A stretch of DNA of 64,000 bases from Hymenobacter mucosus (GTDB lineage: Bacteria; Bacteroidota; Bacteroidia; Cytophagales; Hymenobacteraceae): positions 682,001 to 746,000 of the forward strand of contig NZ_FZNS01000001.1 in NCBI RefSeq assembly GCF_900188255.1, written 5' to 3'. Position 1 is the stretch's first letter, and the number at the start of each line of letters is the position of its first letter. The notes below the pieces were generated by a model. It saw only the letters and a list, made by a program, of their open reading frames with translations. It was not told the DNA's origin and searched no databases. Made by a program: the position numbers and the translations under genes. Below are positions 52,751 to 61,575 of this stretch, piece after piece.

Positions 52751-52929
52751 ATCTACAAGTAAGACAATTTTAATCGACGATGGTAACGGTGGCTGAAGCC
52801 GAGCAGTATTGCTGGGCCAGAAAATTTTATTGTAAGCAAGCCCACTACCCCCAAGGCGGAACAAGGAACCACTGGGTCAGGCCTTACACTAGGTAGGTAA
52901 CACACCACATCTTCCGCGGCGTTCCTGCG

Positions 52930-52937
52930 TACCTTTG
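52930..52937 (+). promoter_or_regulatory. -7 box for the LpoA-like gene
   Basis: TACCTTTG fits TAnnTTTG; the predicted start near 52943 gives a leader of about 60 bases before the ATG at 53004. Confidence 0.5.
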
Positions 52938-53003
52938 CGCGAGCGGAGCGTGTTGTTGCGCCCCATCTGTTTCTCCCGCCACCTCTTCCCTGGCCCCTCT
53001 GCT

Positions 53004-54983
53004 ATGAGGTATCTACCTGCCCTCCGGCTTGCTGCTTGCTGCGCTGGCTTCGTTCTGACGTTGACGGCCCATGCCCAACAGCCAGCTGCCAAAAAGCCCG
53101 CCACTACCCCGCCGACCACCTCTACCAAACCGGCAGCGGGCACAAAAGCTACTACTCCTGCCAAGGCCCAGCCCGCTACTACGTCGGCAGCGAGCAAGGG
53201 CAAGGCAACCCCAACGACTACCAAATCAGCCGCCACAAGGGCTGCCAAGCCCACCCCTACCTCGGCTACTACTACGAAGCCCGCTGTTACGCCATCGGCC
53301 CGGCCAGCTGCTACGGCCGCCAAGCCGGTAGGCCCTCCCCTCCCCACCAACATGGGCTCGGCAGACCCCAACATACGCTACAAGAACGGAAAAACGCTTA
53401 TCGACCAGGCGCGCTACGACTTGGCCATGCAAGAGCTGGAGCCGGTGGCAGCCAACGCGCAGTTTGGGCGAGCTCCGGAGGCTGCTTACCTCTACGCGGT
53501 AGCGGCCAGCCGGGCGCAGAAATGGGCCGAGGCTGAGCAGATGCTTAACCTGCTTCGCAATCAGTACCCACAGTGGTCTAATCTGCCCGAGGCGTTTTTC
53601 CTGCAAGGACAAGTTTCGTTTGAGCAGGGCGACTTCGACAATGCCTTGCGCGTACTTGCGCAGCTACCTTCAGACCGCCTCGCCACGGAGCGAGAGAACA
53701 TGAAGGCGGTGTATCTCCCGCGGATAAAAGATAAGGCTACCTACCTGAGCCTACTCAAAACCTACCCTCAGGAGGCCGCCCTCGGCCGTGCCTACGCCGA
53801 TAAGCTAGCCAACGGTGGGTGGTACACCGACGACGACCGGACCCAGCTCGACCAACTTATTGCCCAGTTTTCGTTGGACCGTGCCCGCTACACGCCCCGC
53901 CCCCGAGCCCAAAAGAAGAGCACGTATAATATTGGCGTGCTCCTACCCTTTGAGTTTGGTGACCCCAGCTGGGAAACACGCCGCAAAAACCAGTTTGTGA
54001 CCGACCTGTACGCCGGCCTGCGCATTGCCCAGGATTCACTGCAGCGGGAAGGCCGCCCAGTACAGCTATTTGCCTACGATACAGGCGCCGATACGCTGCA
54101 GCTCAAGCAGGTGCTTGCCCTGCCCGAGCTGGCAGGTATGGACTTGATAATTGGGCCGGTATACAAATCGGGCAGCAAAATTCTAGCGCGCTACGCTCAG
54201 CAGAAGCAGATTGTGGTAGTAAACCCCCTTTCTGAAGACGGTGCGCTGGTGTTGGACAACCCCTGGCACTACCTCTTCGAGCCCAGTGCGGCCACGCAAG
54301 CCCGGCAGGCTGCTCAGTTTGCTTTTACACGTTTAGGCGGCCCTCGCACAGCTCTGGTACTCTACGAGGATAACAAGGACGAAGCCGCTTTCGGGCAGGC
54401 ATATAAGCAGACGTACGAAGCCCTAGGGGGCCAAGTAGTACAGTTGCGGCGTATCAACTCCGATGTGGAAGAATCCTTAGCCGCGGGCTTTGCTGGAGTT
54501 GACCTCAAAACGATTGGGCACCTTGTGGTAGCATCCAATGGGAAGAAGGCTGGTCCCTATACATTGGGCTTGCTACAAACCCAAACCCCGCGCCCCCCTC
54601 TTATCACCTACGCTTCCTGGCTTGAAAACAACCGCGTGAGCTTAGGCCAACTTAATGCCCGCAGCGTGTACTTTGTGCACCCCAAATTTACAGACAAAAC
54701 ATCTGAGGGGGTGCGCCGCTTCCGCCAGCTCTACACCCAGCGCCAGAACTTACCACCGTCCGTCTTTGCCTTCACTGGCTTCGAGCTGCTGTATTACTTC
54801 GGCAACCAACTCCACCAAAACGGCCCGGCCTTTCAGCAGGCGCTGGCTACTGGTGGCCCGGTGTCGGGGTCAGTATTTCAGGGCATTGGCTACCCCGGAG
54901 GTGCGCACGATAACCAGTACGTGCCCATTACAAAACTTGAGCGCTTAGAGGTGGAAGTACTGAACCCCGTAGGCATTCGCTAG
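53004..54983 (+). CDS. LpoA-like periplasmic protein (TPR plus binding-protein fold)
   Basis: About 659 residues. A signal peptide (cut near AHAQ), then an 85-residue Ala/Thr/Lys/Pro-rich linker, a TPR-like region (about 125-300, YLYAVAASRAQKWAEAEQMLN, FLQGQVSFEQGDFDNAL), and a type 1 periplasmic-binding domain (about 310-659, YNIGVLLPFEFGD, LIIGPVYKSGS, IVVVNPLSEDG). The combination resembles LpoA, which activates penicillin-binding proteins, but ligand-binding receptors of ABC importers share the second domain. The low-complexity linker also makes long spurious frames on the other strand. A -7 box lies upstream at 52930. Confidence 0.75.
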   Translation: MRYLPALRLAACCAGFVLTLTAHAQQPAAKKPATTPPTTSTKPAAGTKATTPAKAQPATTSAASKGKATPTTTKSAATRAAKPTPTSATTTKPAVTPSARPAATAAKPVGPPLPTNMGSADPNIRYKNGKTLIDQARYDLAMQELEPVAANAQFGRAPEAAYLYAVAASRAQKWAEAEQMLNLLRNQYPQWSNLPEAFFLQGQVSFEQGDFDNALRVLAQLPSDRLATERENMKAVYLPRIKDKATYLSLLKTYPQEAALGRAYADKLANGGWYTDDDRTQLDQLIAQFSLDRARYTPRPRAQKKSTYNIGVLLPFEFGDPSWETRRKNQFVTDLYAGLRIAQDSLQREGRPVQLFAYDTGADTLQLKQVLALPELAGMDLIIGPVYKSGSKILARYAQQKQIVVVNPLSEDGALVLDNPWHYLFEPSAATQARQAAQFAFTRLGGPRTALVLYEDNKDEAAFGQAYKQTYEALGGQVVQLRRINSDVEESLAAGFAGVDLKTIGHLVVASNGKKAGPYTLGLLQTQTPRPPLITYASWLENNRVSLGQLNARSVYFVHPKFTDKTSEGVRRFRQLYTQRQNLPPSVFAFTGFELLYYFGNQLHQNGPAFQQALATGGPVSGSVFQGIGYPGGAHDNQYVPITKLERLEVEVLNPVGIR

Positions 54984-55084
54984 GTTGTACTATAAAGGCT
55001 GGGCATCAGCTCAGCCGGCCCCCGCGCTATCATTTCATGCTGTTTGCGAGGCGAGTATGCCGCTTCGACTTCTCCCTTTTTCTT

Positions 55085-56410
55085 ATGTCTTCTTCAACTA
55101 CTGACACCCCCAACCTTACCCTCACCACTAGCGACACCTTGTTCACGCGCGCTAAGGAGCATATTCCGGGCGGCGTAAACTCACCGGTGCGCGCTTTCCG
55201 GGCGGTGGGTGGTCACCCGGTTTTTATGCAGTCGGCTAAGGGTGCTTGGCTGACCGACGTGGATGGCAACCAATACTTGGACTTCATCAACTCTTGGGGG
55301 CCCATGATCTTAGGGCACGCCCCTGATCTGGTACTAGATGCCGTGCAGCAAGCCGTACAAGGTTCCCTGTCGTTTGGTGCGCCCACTCGCCGCGAGGTAG
55401 AAATGGCCGAGCTGATCAAGCAAATGGTGCCCAGTATTGAGAAGGTGCGCCTCGTGAATTCGGGTACGGAGGCTACCATGTCAGCCATTCGGGTAGCGCG
55501 AGGCTACACGGGCCGCAACAAAATCATCAAGTTTGAGGGCTGCTACCATGGCCACGGCGACTCCTTCCTGATTGCGGCTGGCTCGGGTGCCCTTACCCTC
55601 GGCGCCCCCGATTCGCCGGGCGTGACCCAGGGTGTAGCGCAAGATACGCTCACGGTACCCTACAATAACTTGGCGGCAGTAGAAGAAATCATTGCGGCTA
55701 ACCCCAACCAGGTAGCGGCCCTCATTCTGGAGCCGGTAGTTGGCAATATGGGGCTTGTAGCGCCGCAGGAAGGCTACTTACAAGGCCTACGCGACTTATG
55801 CACCAAACACGGCATCGTGCTGATTTTTGACGAGGTGATGACGGGCTTCCGTTTGGCCCGCGGTGGCGCTCAGGAGCTCTACGGCATCAAGCCCGACCTC
55901 ACGACCTTAGGTAAAATCATTGGGGGTGGCATGCCAGTGGGTGCCTACGGTGGCCGCCGCGACATCATGGACCAGGTAGCGCCAGCAGGCAAGGTGTATC
56001 AGGCCGGCACTTTGTCCGGCAACCCTATTGCTACGGCCGCGGGCATCGCCCAGCTTACCTACCTCAATGAGCACCCTGAACTCTACGACGAGCTTAACCG
56101 CATCACGACCCGTATTGCGGATGGCACCCGCAACATTGCGGCCGAGCTGGGCTTAAACTACACGGTAAACCAGGTAGGCTCCATGTTCAGCCTGTTCTTT
56201 ACCGATCAGCCCGTCACGGATCTGGAGTCGGCAAAGGCTTCGGATACTGAGGCTTTTGGGCGCTACTTCCGGGCCATGCTGCACCGGGGTATCTACTTAG
56301 CGCCAGCACAGTATGAAGCGCTGTTCGTGAGCACTGCCATTACGGATGAGCTAGTAGAGACCTATCTCACGGCCTGCCGCGAATCATTACTGGAAGCGCA
56401 CGGCCTGTAA
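55085..56410 (+). CDS. hemL: Glutamate-1-semialdehyde 2,1-aminomutase
   Basis: A 441-residue PLP enzyme that forms 5-aminolevulinate in the C5 heme pathway. Family marks: IPGGVNSPVRAF at the start, VRLVNSGTEATMSAIRVARGYTGR, FDEVMTGFRLARGGAQ and LTTLGKIIGGGMPVGAYGG, where the lysine carries PLP. AGTLSGNPIATAAG follows. The frame is open from 55037; the ATG at 55085 gives the usual short N-terminus. It is a single gene with about 100 bases before it. Confidence 0.95.
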   Translation: MSSSTTDTPNLTLTTSDTLFTRAKEHIPGGVNSPVRAFRAVGGHPVFMQSAKGAWLTDVDGNQYLDFINSWGPMILGHAPDLVLDAVQQAVQGSLSFGAPTRREVEMAELIKQMVPSIEKVRLVNSGTEATMSAIRVARGYTGRNKIIKFEGCYHGHGDSFLIAAGSGALTLGAPDSPGVTQGVAQDTLTVPYNNLAAVEEIIAANPNQVAALILEPVVGNMGLVAPQEGYLQGLRDLCTKHGIVLIFDEVMTGFRLARGGAQELYGIKPDLTTLGKIIGGGMPVGAYGGRRDIMDQVAPAGKVYQAGTLSGNPIATAAGIAQLTYLNEHPELYDELNRITTRIADGTRNIAAELGLNYTVNQVGSMFSLFFTDQPVTDLESAKASDTEAFGRYFRAMLHRGIYLAPAQYEALFVSTAITDELVETYLTACRESLLEAHGL

Positions 56411-56563
56411 GTCCGTCCGGCTACGCGCCAACGCTCCGTAGAAGACCTTCTTGTGCCGATACCCGCCGGTAGTCCGACGAGTGTTTCAGCACGGGAAGGT
56501 CTTTTCTGCGCTTGACTACTGCGGTTTTCTTGCGCGGGCCGCCAAACCGCATGGGGAAGCGCT

Positions 56564-56571
56564 TACCTTTG
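56564..56571 (+). promoter_or_regulatory. -7 box for the 56592 gene
   Basis: TACCTTTG fits TAnnTTTG; the start would be near 56577, about 15 bases before the ATG at 56592. Confidence 0.5.
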
Positions 56572-56591
56572 CGGCAAACCTGCGTAGCCTT

Positions 56592-57467
56592 ATGTTCCGA
56601 TTTCGTCAGCTGTTCCCGTTGTTTTTGCTGGTTTGGCTTGTGATTCCCGGCCAACTCCGTAGTCAGACTGAAACACCCGCGGCCGCCAACAAGCGCCTCT
56701 TCGACCGGACCGTGGATGAGCTGAACTTTCGCACCATGGAAACGGTGTACGATAAGTCCTTTGCTCGCGGCAAGTTTCCTTCTTCCTTGCGCACAACCAA
56801 AGCCCGCCGCGAGTTCGATAACTTCCCTGGACGTCCTGACCTGGAAAAGCTCTTTCAGAACTACAACAGCGTGTCTGAACGGTTCAAGAGCCGCTTTGGG
56901 CAGGGTCGCACCGATTTAGTTGAGTTCGAGAAGCAGCTGAACACCATTCTGGTTGATAAGAACTTCGAGTTTTTCATTCGGGTGCTACCGCGCGATGAAC
57001 GGATATCCATCATTCGAAGCTTGCAGCGCGCCATTAAGCAAGCCGCTGCTCAGTTCAATGCCTCTCAGGACCCCGCTCCGGAAGAATTAGCCGCCGATGG
57101 TGCTACCGTTCCGCCCGCCGTAGATGGGGAATTGCCCGCTAGTGCTGTTCCCCGCACCCCCGCATCCACGGAAGACCTGCAGCCTGAGCCCGAAGTATCC
57201 TTGCCTACCGAAACGGCCATCGGTTACACCGGCCCCCGTTCCCTGGACGTGGCTCCGCGCCACGATTGGATGGACTACCTCACGCTTATGCTGACAGGCG
57301 GCTCCTTCCTACTAATGCTGTACATCATCACAAGCGTTCTGCCCGATCTGCGCACCCGTATCGACAGTCTGGCAGAGGAGCAGGACCAGGCACTAGCTAA
57401 AAAGCGCACTCGCACCCGGACTGCCCTCCCCGAAGACCGGTACGAGGACGAAGAAGAAACCACCTAA
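56592..57467 (+). CDS. Hypothetical membrane protein with charged tail
   Basis: A 291-residue protein that I do not recognise. It has an N-terminal signal sequence or anchor (FPLFLLVWLVIPGQL), a helical soluble region of about 130 residues (FDRTVDELNFRTMETVYDK, LEKLFQNYNSVSERFKSRFG), a Pro/Glu-rich linker and a second membrane segment near residue 240 (YLTLMLTGGSFLLMLYIITSVL). The end is highly charged (DSLAEEQDQALAKKRTRTR). It lies between hemL and dcd with a promoter-like box upstream. The frame from 56451 is too long because it would cross that box. Confidence 0.65.
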   Translation: MFRFRQLFPLFLLVWLVIPGQLRSQTETPAAANKRLFDRTVDELNFRTMETVYDKSFARGKFPSSLRTTKARREFDNFPGRPDLEKLFQNYNSVSERFKSRFGQGRTDLVEFEKQLNTILVDKNFEFFIRVLPRDERISIIRSLQRAIKQAAAQFNASQDPAPEELAADGATVPPAVDGELPASAVPRTPASTEDLQPEPEVSLPTETAIGYTGPRSLDVAPRHDWMDYLTLMLTGGSFLLMLYIITSVLPDLRTRIDSLAEEQDQALAKKRTRTRTALPEDRYEDEEETT

Positions 57468-57568
57468 AATCTAGTGGAGCCCAGTTGCTACACCGTCTGC
57501 TTAGTAGTAGGCCTCTTGTACGCCGCCGAGCCGCCCAGATTTTTGACGCTTACACTTTATTCTCTCAC

Positions 57569-58105
57569 ATGATTCTCACCGACCAGCAGATTCTCGCCGA
57601 AATTGAGCGGGGCAACATCATCATTGAGCCCTACGACCGAACCTGCCTTGGCACCAACTCCTACGATGTGCACCTAGGTCGCTACCTGGCTACCTACCGC
57701 GACGCCGTGCTGGACGCGCGTAAGCACAACGAAATCGACGTATTCGAAATCCCTGCGGAGGGCTTTGTATTGCAACCTGGCACGTTGTACTTGGGCGTGA
57801 CGGAGGAGTACACCGAGAGCCACGCCCACGTCCCCTTCCTGGAAGGGAAGAGCAGTGTTGGCCGCCTTGGCATCGATATTCACGCTACTGCGGGCAAGGG
57901 CGACATTGGCTTTTGCAACACCTGGACCCTGGAAATTAGTGTGTCGATGCCGGTGCGGGTGTACCATCTCATGCCGGTAGGCCAGCTTATTTATTTTGCT
58001 GTGCAAGGGGATGTAGAAACGTTTTACAACCGCAAAACCAACGCCAAGTACAACGAGCGTACAGACAAGCCCGTGGAGTCCATGATGTGGAAAAACCGGT
58101 TCTAA
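57569..58105 (+). CDS. dcd: dCTP deaminase
   Basis: A 178-residue enzyme that turns dCTP into dUTP for thymidylate synthesis. LTDQQILAEIERGNIIIEPYD is the typical start; FLEGKSSVGRLGIDIHATAG and the late GFCNTWTLEISV contain the nucleotide-binding Ser/Arg and the catalytic Glu. The frame is open from 57485; the ATG at 57569 gives the family start. Confidence 0.92.
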   Translation: MILTDQQILAEIERGNIIIEPYDRTCLGTNSYDVHLGRYLATYRDAVLDARKHNEIDVFEIPAEGFVLQPGTLYLGVTEEYTESHAHVPFLEGKSSVGRLGIDIHATAGKGDIGFCNTWTLEISVSMPVRVYHLMPVGQLIYFAVQGDVETFYNRKTNAKYNERTDKPVESMMWKNRF

Positions 58106-58362
58106 CCCGTACGCATTAAGCCCCAGATTGCCGGCACGAACTGGCTATCTGGGAAGTGCGAGCTACCGTCTACCTCGGCCGTAATAGGAAACCAGCTGGC
58201 TAAAACCCAGAGAACGAGGCAGCAGGTTTTTTAACTGGACTAAACTCGTTGGCATAATTTTTCGTTAGGCATACAAGACAGCGGCACTACCTAGCTCGGC
58301 TTTTTTACTCCGAACTTCATCTGCCGCTTTTCTTTTTTAGAAGCTCAACGCCTTAGATACCG

Positions 58363-58884
58363 ATGAGAAAGCAACTTGCCACTGCTGCCCTGCTGCTTAC
58401 CGCCACCCTCGGCGTTCAGGCCCAGCAGAAACCTTCCCTAGTACAGCCCCAAGATAAGACCCAGCCTTCCCCACGCCTCAACCCGGTGCAGGAGCGCGCA
58501 AAACGCCTCTCCGACCAAATGGCTCGTGAGCTGCGTCTCAATGGCTACCAAGCTACTCGTTTGCGCGCCATCAATGAGGATAAAGTAGCCAAGATGGCGG
58601 CTATCGAGAAGAAGAATGCTGGAAATCAGAAGCTCATTACGCAGCAGTGCGACGCAGTGTGCAAAGAGCGCGACCGGGAATTGCAAGCAGTGCTGTCTAC
58701 TGACCAGTACAGTAACTACTACGACTCCCGCGCTACGTTCCGAAAATATGATAGCGACTACGCTGCACGAGCTGCCGACGCTATTTTCGTGAACTCCGTG
58801 CAAAATCCTCTGCCAGCTAGTAGCCGCGGTGCCATCTTAGCCCCCGCTCGTACCACAACTACTCCCGCCAACAACGGTCGGTAG
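58363..58884 (+). CDS. Spy/CpxP-like periplasmic protein
   Basis: A 173-residue exported protein. It has a signal peptide (MRKQLATAALLLTATLGVQAQ) and a helical, charged body (AKRLSDQMARELRLNGYQATRLRAINEDKV, then a CDAVCKERDRELQAVL segment). A Thr/Pro/Asn-rich end follows. The LTxxQ-like helix-turn layout resembles Spy/CpxP chaperones, but the match is weak. Two Cys (CDAVC) may form a disulfide. A strong terminator follows. Confidence 0.55.
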   Translation: MRKQLATAALLLTATLGVQAQQKPSLVQPQDKTQPSPRLNPVQERAKRLSDQMARELRLNGYQATRLRAINEDKVAKMAAIEKKNAGNQKLITQQCDAVCKERDRELQAVLSTDQYSNYYDSRATFRKYDSDYAARAADAIFVNSVQNPLPASSRGAILAPARTTTTPANNGR

Positions 58885-58904
58885 GCCATATGGCTCTATA
58901 TAAG

Positions 58905-58939
58905 AAAAGCCCTGCCGGTGATCCGGCAGGGCTTTTTTT
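58905..58939. terminator. Intrinsic terminator
   Basis: AGCCCTGCCGG-TGAT-CCGGCAGGGCT (11 bp) followed by seven T on the plus strand. The A-rich bases before the stem give a weaker tail on the minus strand, so it serves the convergent gldC as well. Confidence 0.9.
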
Positions 58940-58963
58940 GTTTACTCACGGGTGTAGCAGCAC

Positions 58964-59302
58964 TTACTTCTGATTGCGCTCCTCTTCCTCAATGTGGTCC
59001 ATGAGTACGCGGCACAGGTCGCGCATCTTAGTAGCCATTACGGAGTCATTCGTAGCAGTTACAATGCTCTCGGCCATGGCGCCCATGGTGTCCACGTAAA
59101 AGCGCTTCATCTCGTCTACGGGCATCTCCTTAGTCCAAAGGTCGATCTTCATAGTGCCCCGCTCGTCCCGATCCCACAGGGCAATGTTAATGGCCTTAGC
59201 GAAGTGAATGTCAGGGCCCGCGTCGGTGGCCGACCAGCTAATAGCCTCGGGCACCTTCTGATCATCGAGGGCGATGCTGAAGCGGATTTCAGATTTTTTC
59301 AT
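58964..59302 (-). CDS. gldC: Gliding motility protein GldC
   Basis: A 112-residue cytoplasmic protein with KKSEIRFSIALDDQKVPEAISWSATDAG at the start, AINIALWD and ..LRIDLWTKEMPVDEMKRF-like segments, matching the GldC family. GldC is a small soluble accessory of Bacteroidota gliding and type IX secretion. It is next to dnaN on the same strand, with a palindromic repeat element between them, and is far from gldF/gldG in the same window. Confidence 0.88.
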   Translation of the reverse strand: MKKSEIRFSIALDDQKVPEAISWSATDAGPDIHFAKAINIALWDRDERGTMKIDLWTKEMPVDEMKRFYVDTMGAMAESIVTATNDSVMATKMRDLCRVLMDHIEEEERNQK

Positions 59303-59320
59303 GCGAAAGAGGTAAGAAAG

Positions 59321-59406
59321 AACGTCATGCTGACGAAGAGAAAATCTCGCCGAAGGTAAGTTTATTACCGTGACACGCGAGGTGCTTTCTTCGTCAGCAT
59401 GACGTT
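59321..59406. repeat. MITE- or REP-like palindrome between gldC and dnaN
   Basis: The arms AACGTCATGCTGACGAAGA (59321-59339) and their exact complement (59388-59406) flank about 48 bases that hold inner TCGC...GCGA and GGTAA-GTTTA-TTACC pairs. The whole 86 bases fold into one long hairpin. Only one copy is seen in this window. The form, a long palindrome in an intergenic gap, suggests a dispersed non-coding repeat. Confidence 0.75.
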
Positions 59407-59434
59407 TTGAGTTGAATGATCTGGTAAACCGTCG

Positions 59435-60559
59435 TTACACGTAGTTGTTTAGCATCACTGGCATTACCAGCATCAGAATGCTCTCGTTATCGTCGGGGGT
59501 AGTAGGCATGAGCAGGCCGGCACGGTTGGGAGTGCTCAGCTCCAGGGTAATTTCCTCGGAATCGATGTTGCTCAGCATCTCGGTCAGGAATTTGGCGTTG
59601 AAGCCGATTTCCATGTCCTCACCATCGTATTGGCAAGCCAGCTTCTCGTTTGCCTCATTCGAGAAGTCCAGATCTTCGGCCGAAACTGTCAGTTCCGAGC
59701 CAGCTAACCGCAGGCGTACTTGGTGAGTAGTCTTGTTAGAGTAGATGCTGATGCGCTTCACCGAGTTTAGCAACTCTTGGCGGCTGATAATGAGCTTGTT
59801 GGGGTTAGATACCGGAATCACGTTTTCGTAATCGGGGTAGCGCTCATCAATCAGACGGCATACCAGACGCATCTGGTTGAAGGAGAAGAAGGCATTGGAG
59901 TTATTAAACTCTACCCGCACGGTAGTTGTCTCGGAGGGCAAAGCCCCCTTCAACAAATTGAACGCTTTGCGCGGAATGATGATGTTTGCCGTTTGGCCCG
60001 CTCCTACGTCGGAACGACGGTAGCGCAGCAAGCGGTGACCATCGGTAGCCACGAAGGTTACCTGGTTGTCGGCTAGCTGTACCAAGATGCCCGTCATAGC
60101 GGGGCGCAGCTCGTCGGTGCTAACGGCGAAGATGGTTTTGTTAATAGCCCGCGACAAAGAAGACGAGGGCATTTCTACCGGGGCCGAGCCCTTCACTACC
60201 GGTACACGGGGGAAGTCGGTAGCATTTTCGCCAGCTAGCTTGTAGCGGCCATTGGAGCTGGCAATTTCGATAGTGTAAGTTTCCTCATCCAGCGTAAACG
60301 TAACGGGCTGGTCAGGCAGGTTCTTGAGCGTGTCGAGCAGGATGCGGGCGGGGGCAGCAATACGGCCGCTTTCGCGGGCCTCCACGGGTAGCTCCGTCAT
60401 CATGCTGGTCTCCAGGTCGGAGGCCGTAATCGTCAGCTTGCCGTCCTCAATCTCGAAGAGAAAATTCTCCAGAATGGGCACCACGGGGTTGTTCGTAACC
60501 ACGCCGTTGATGCTCTGCAATTGCTTGAGCAAGGCGGAAGACGAGACGATGAACTTCAT
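59435..60559 (-). CDS. dnaN: DNA polymerase III beta clamp
   Basis: A 374-residue sliding clamp. MKFIVSSSALLKQLQSINGVV is the classic start, then three repeated clamp domains (about 1-120, 125-245, 250-374), with FVATDGHRLLRYRR and the end MLVMPVMLNNYV. The length is normal. No dnaA, recF or DnaA-box cluster is next to it in this window, so an origin of replication is not implied. A -7 box is at 60597-60604. Confidence 0.95.
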   Translation of the reverse strand: MKFIVSSSALLKQLQSINGVVTNNPVVPILENFLFEIEDGKLTITASDLETSMMTELPVEARESGRIAAPARILLDTLKNLPDQPVTFTLDEETYTIEIASSNGRYKLAGENATDFPRVPVVKGSAPVEMPSSSLSRAINKTIFAVSTDELRPAMTGILVQLADNQVTFVATDGHRLLRYRRSDVGAGQTANIIIPRKAFNLLKGALPSETTTVRVEFNNSNAFFSFNQMRLVCRLIDERYPDYENVIPVSNPNKLIISRQELLNSVKRISIYSNKTTHQVRLRLAGSELTVSAEDLDFSNEANEKLACQYDGEDMEIGFNAKFLTEMLSNIDSEEITLELSTPNRAGLLMPTTPDDNESILMLVMPVMLNNYV

Positions 60560-60596
60560 ATAGGCGGATGGTTTGGCAGGCGTTTGGGGAAGAGGA

Positions 60597-60604
60597 CAAA
60601 GATA
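60597..60604 (-). promoter_or_regulatory. -7 box for dnaN
   Basis: TATCTTTG on the minus strand fits TAnnTTTG and lies 37 bases before the dnaN ATG. Confidence 0.5.
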
Positions 60605-60706
60605 GGAAACGGGCGTGGGGTTTTCTAGCGCCCTAAGAAGCCGAAACGGCCCAAATCCTTACTTTACCGTTGATTTCTTTCGCCCAGCTTTATAGTGCTT
60701 ATTTCT

Positions 60707-61573
60707 ATGCTTTCAGACCAGGAGATACTCCATACGCTTGACCACTCCAACGATGGATACTATAGTAGGTTCATTCCGCTAAACCATCCTTATTGCTATC
60801 TACTAGACACGCGGCTGAACTTATTCCGCAGCCAAGACGGATGGGCTATTGCGGCAGAAATACTAGGGTATAGCCCGCGCGGTGGCAGCATTGAACTACA
60901 AATTTTCTACTACGGCAACTGCCTCATCAACCTCGAACAGTACAACGGCTGCAGCGTCAATAACTCTACCGTGTATCCTATCAGTGAGGCGTCTTACGCA
61001 GCTGCTACGGCGCACGGGATGCTTACTCACGATGCAACCACCCTGAGCATTCGCGGTCAAGAAGTTGCACTCAGCCATAACAAGGCTGACTATGCACGAG
61101 CGGGTATTGAATTGGTCGAGTTCGAGCCAGGCAGCATTGATATTCAAGAAGCCGGCCGACTACTTATCACCGAGCACCAGCACTTATTACGGGCCACCGA
61201 TGCAGAGCTCTATACATGCATCCCCCCGCACCTCGATAAGATTTTAGTGCTCGATGAATGGTACCATAAGGATTTTACGATAAGCTCGCCCAAAATCATG
61301 ACAGAGGAAGATATCAGGCAAGCGTACGATCTTAACCACCCTATTGGCGGCTTGCATGGCATGAGTTTCGAGACGTTGCGAAGCACCATTCGGGCTCAGG
61401 AGGAACGTACCAACCAACAAGCTCTCCAAGACTGGAATGAGAACCGCCCAAGCAGCTACGAAACGTGGCAGCAGCTAGCGAAGGTGCTGGCTACCGGCGA
61501 CCCAGTGCACTACAACCCAACCGTAATGCCTACTACACACTGGTCTAACTGGCCAGAATCAGGGGAGCTATAG
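60707..61573 (+). CDS. Hypothetical protein, possibly DUF7003-like
   Basis: A 288-residue protein with no signal peptide. The first third has LDHSNDGYYSRFIPLNHPY, DTRLNLFRSQDGWAIAAEILGY and the GNCL segment, a pattern I associate, with low confidence, with the DUF7003 family seen in Bacteroidota, often near toxin-immunity genes. The rest is mixed helix and strand with several His. The start is ATG at 60707 rather than the upstream GTG at 60695. It ends two bases from the stop of gldG on the other strand. Confidence 0.6.
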   Translation: MLSDQEILHTLDHSNDGYYSRFIPLNHPYCYLLDTRLNLFRSQDGWAIAAEILGYSPRGGSIELQIFYYGNCLINLEQYNGCSVNNSTVYPISEASYAAATAHGMLTHDATTLSIRGQEVALSHNKADYARAGIELVEFEPGSIDIQEAGRLLITEHQHLLRATDAELYTCIPPHLDKILVLDEWYHKDFTISSPKIMTEEDIRQAYDLNHPIGGLHGMSFETLRSTIRAQEERTNQQALQDWNENRPSSYETWQQLAKVLATGDPVHYNPTVMPTTHWSNWPESGEL

Positions 61574-61575
61574 TT

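Noticed and set aside
52889..53374. 161-residue minus-strand frame rich in Val, Ala and Gly
   Set aside because: It mirrors the Ala/Thr/Lys/Pro-rich linker of the LpoA-like gene; the low-complexity codons avoid stops on the other strand.
59303..60700. Replication origin near dnaN
   Set aside because: No dnaA, DnaA-box cluster or AT-rich unwinding element is present; dnaN alone does not mark an origin here.
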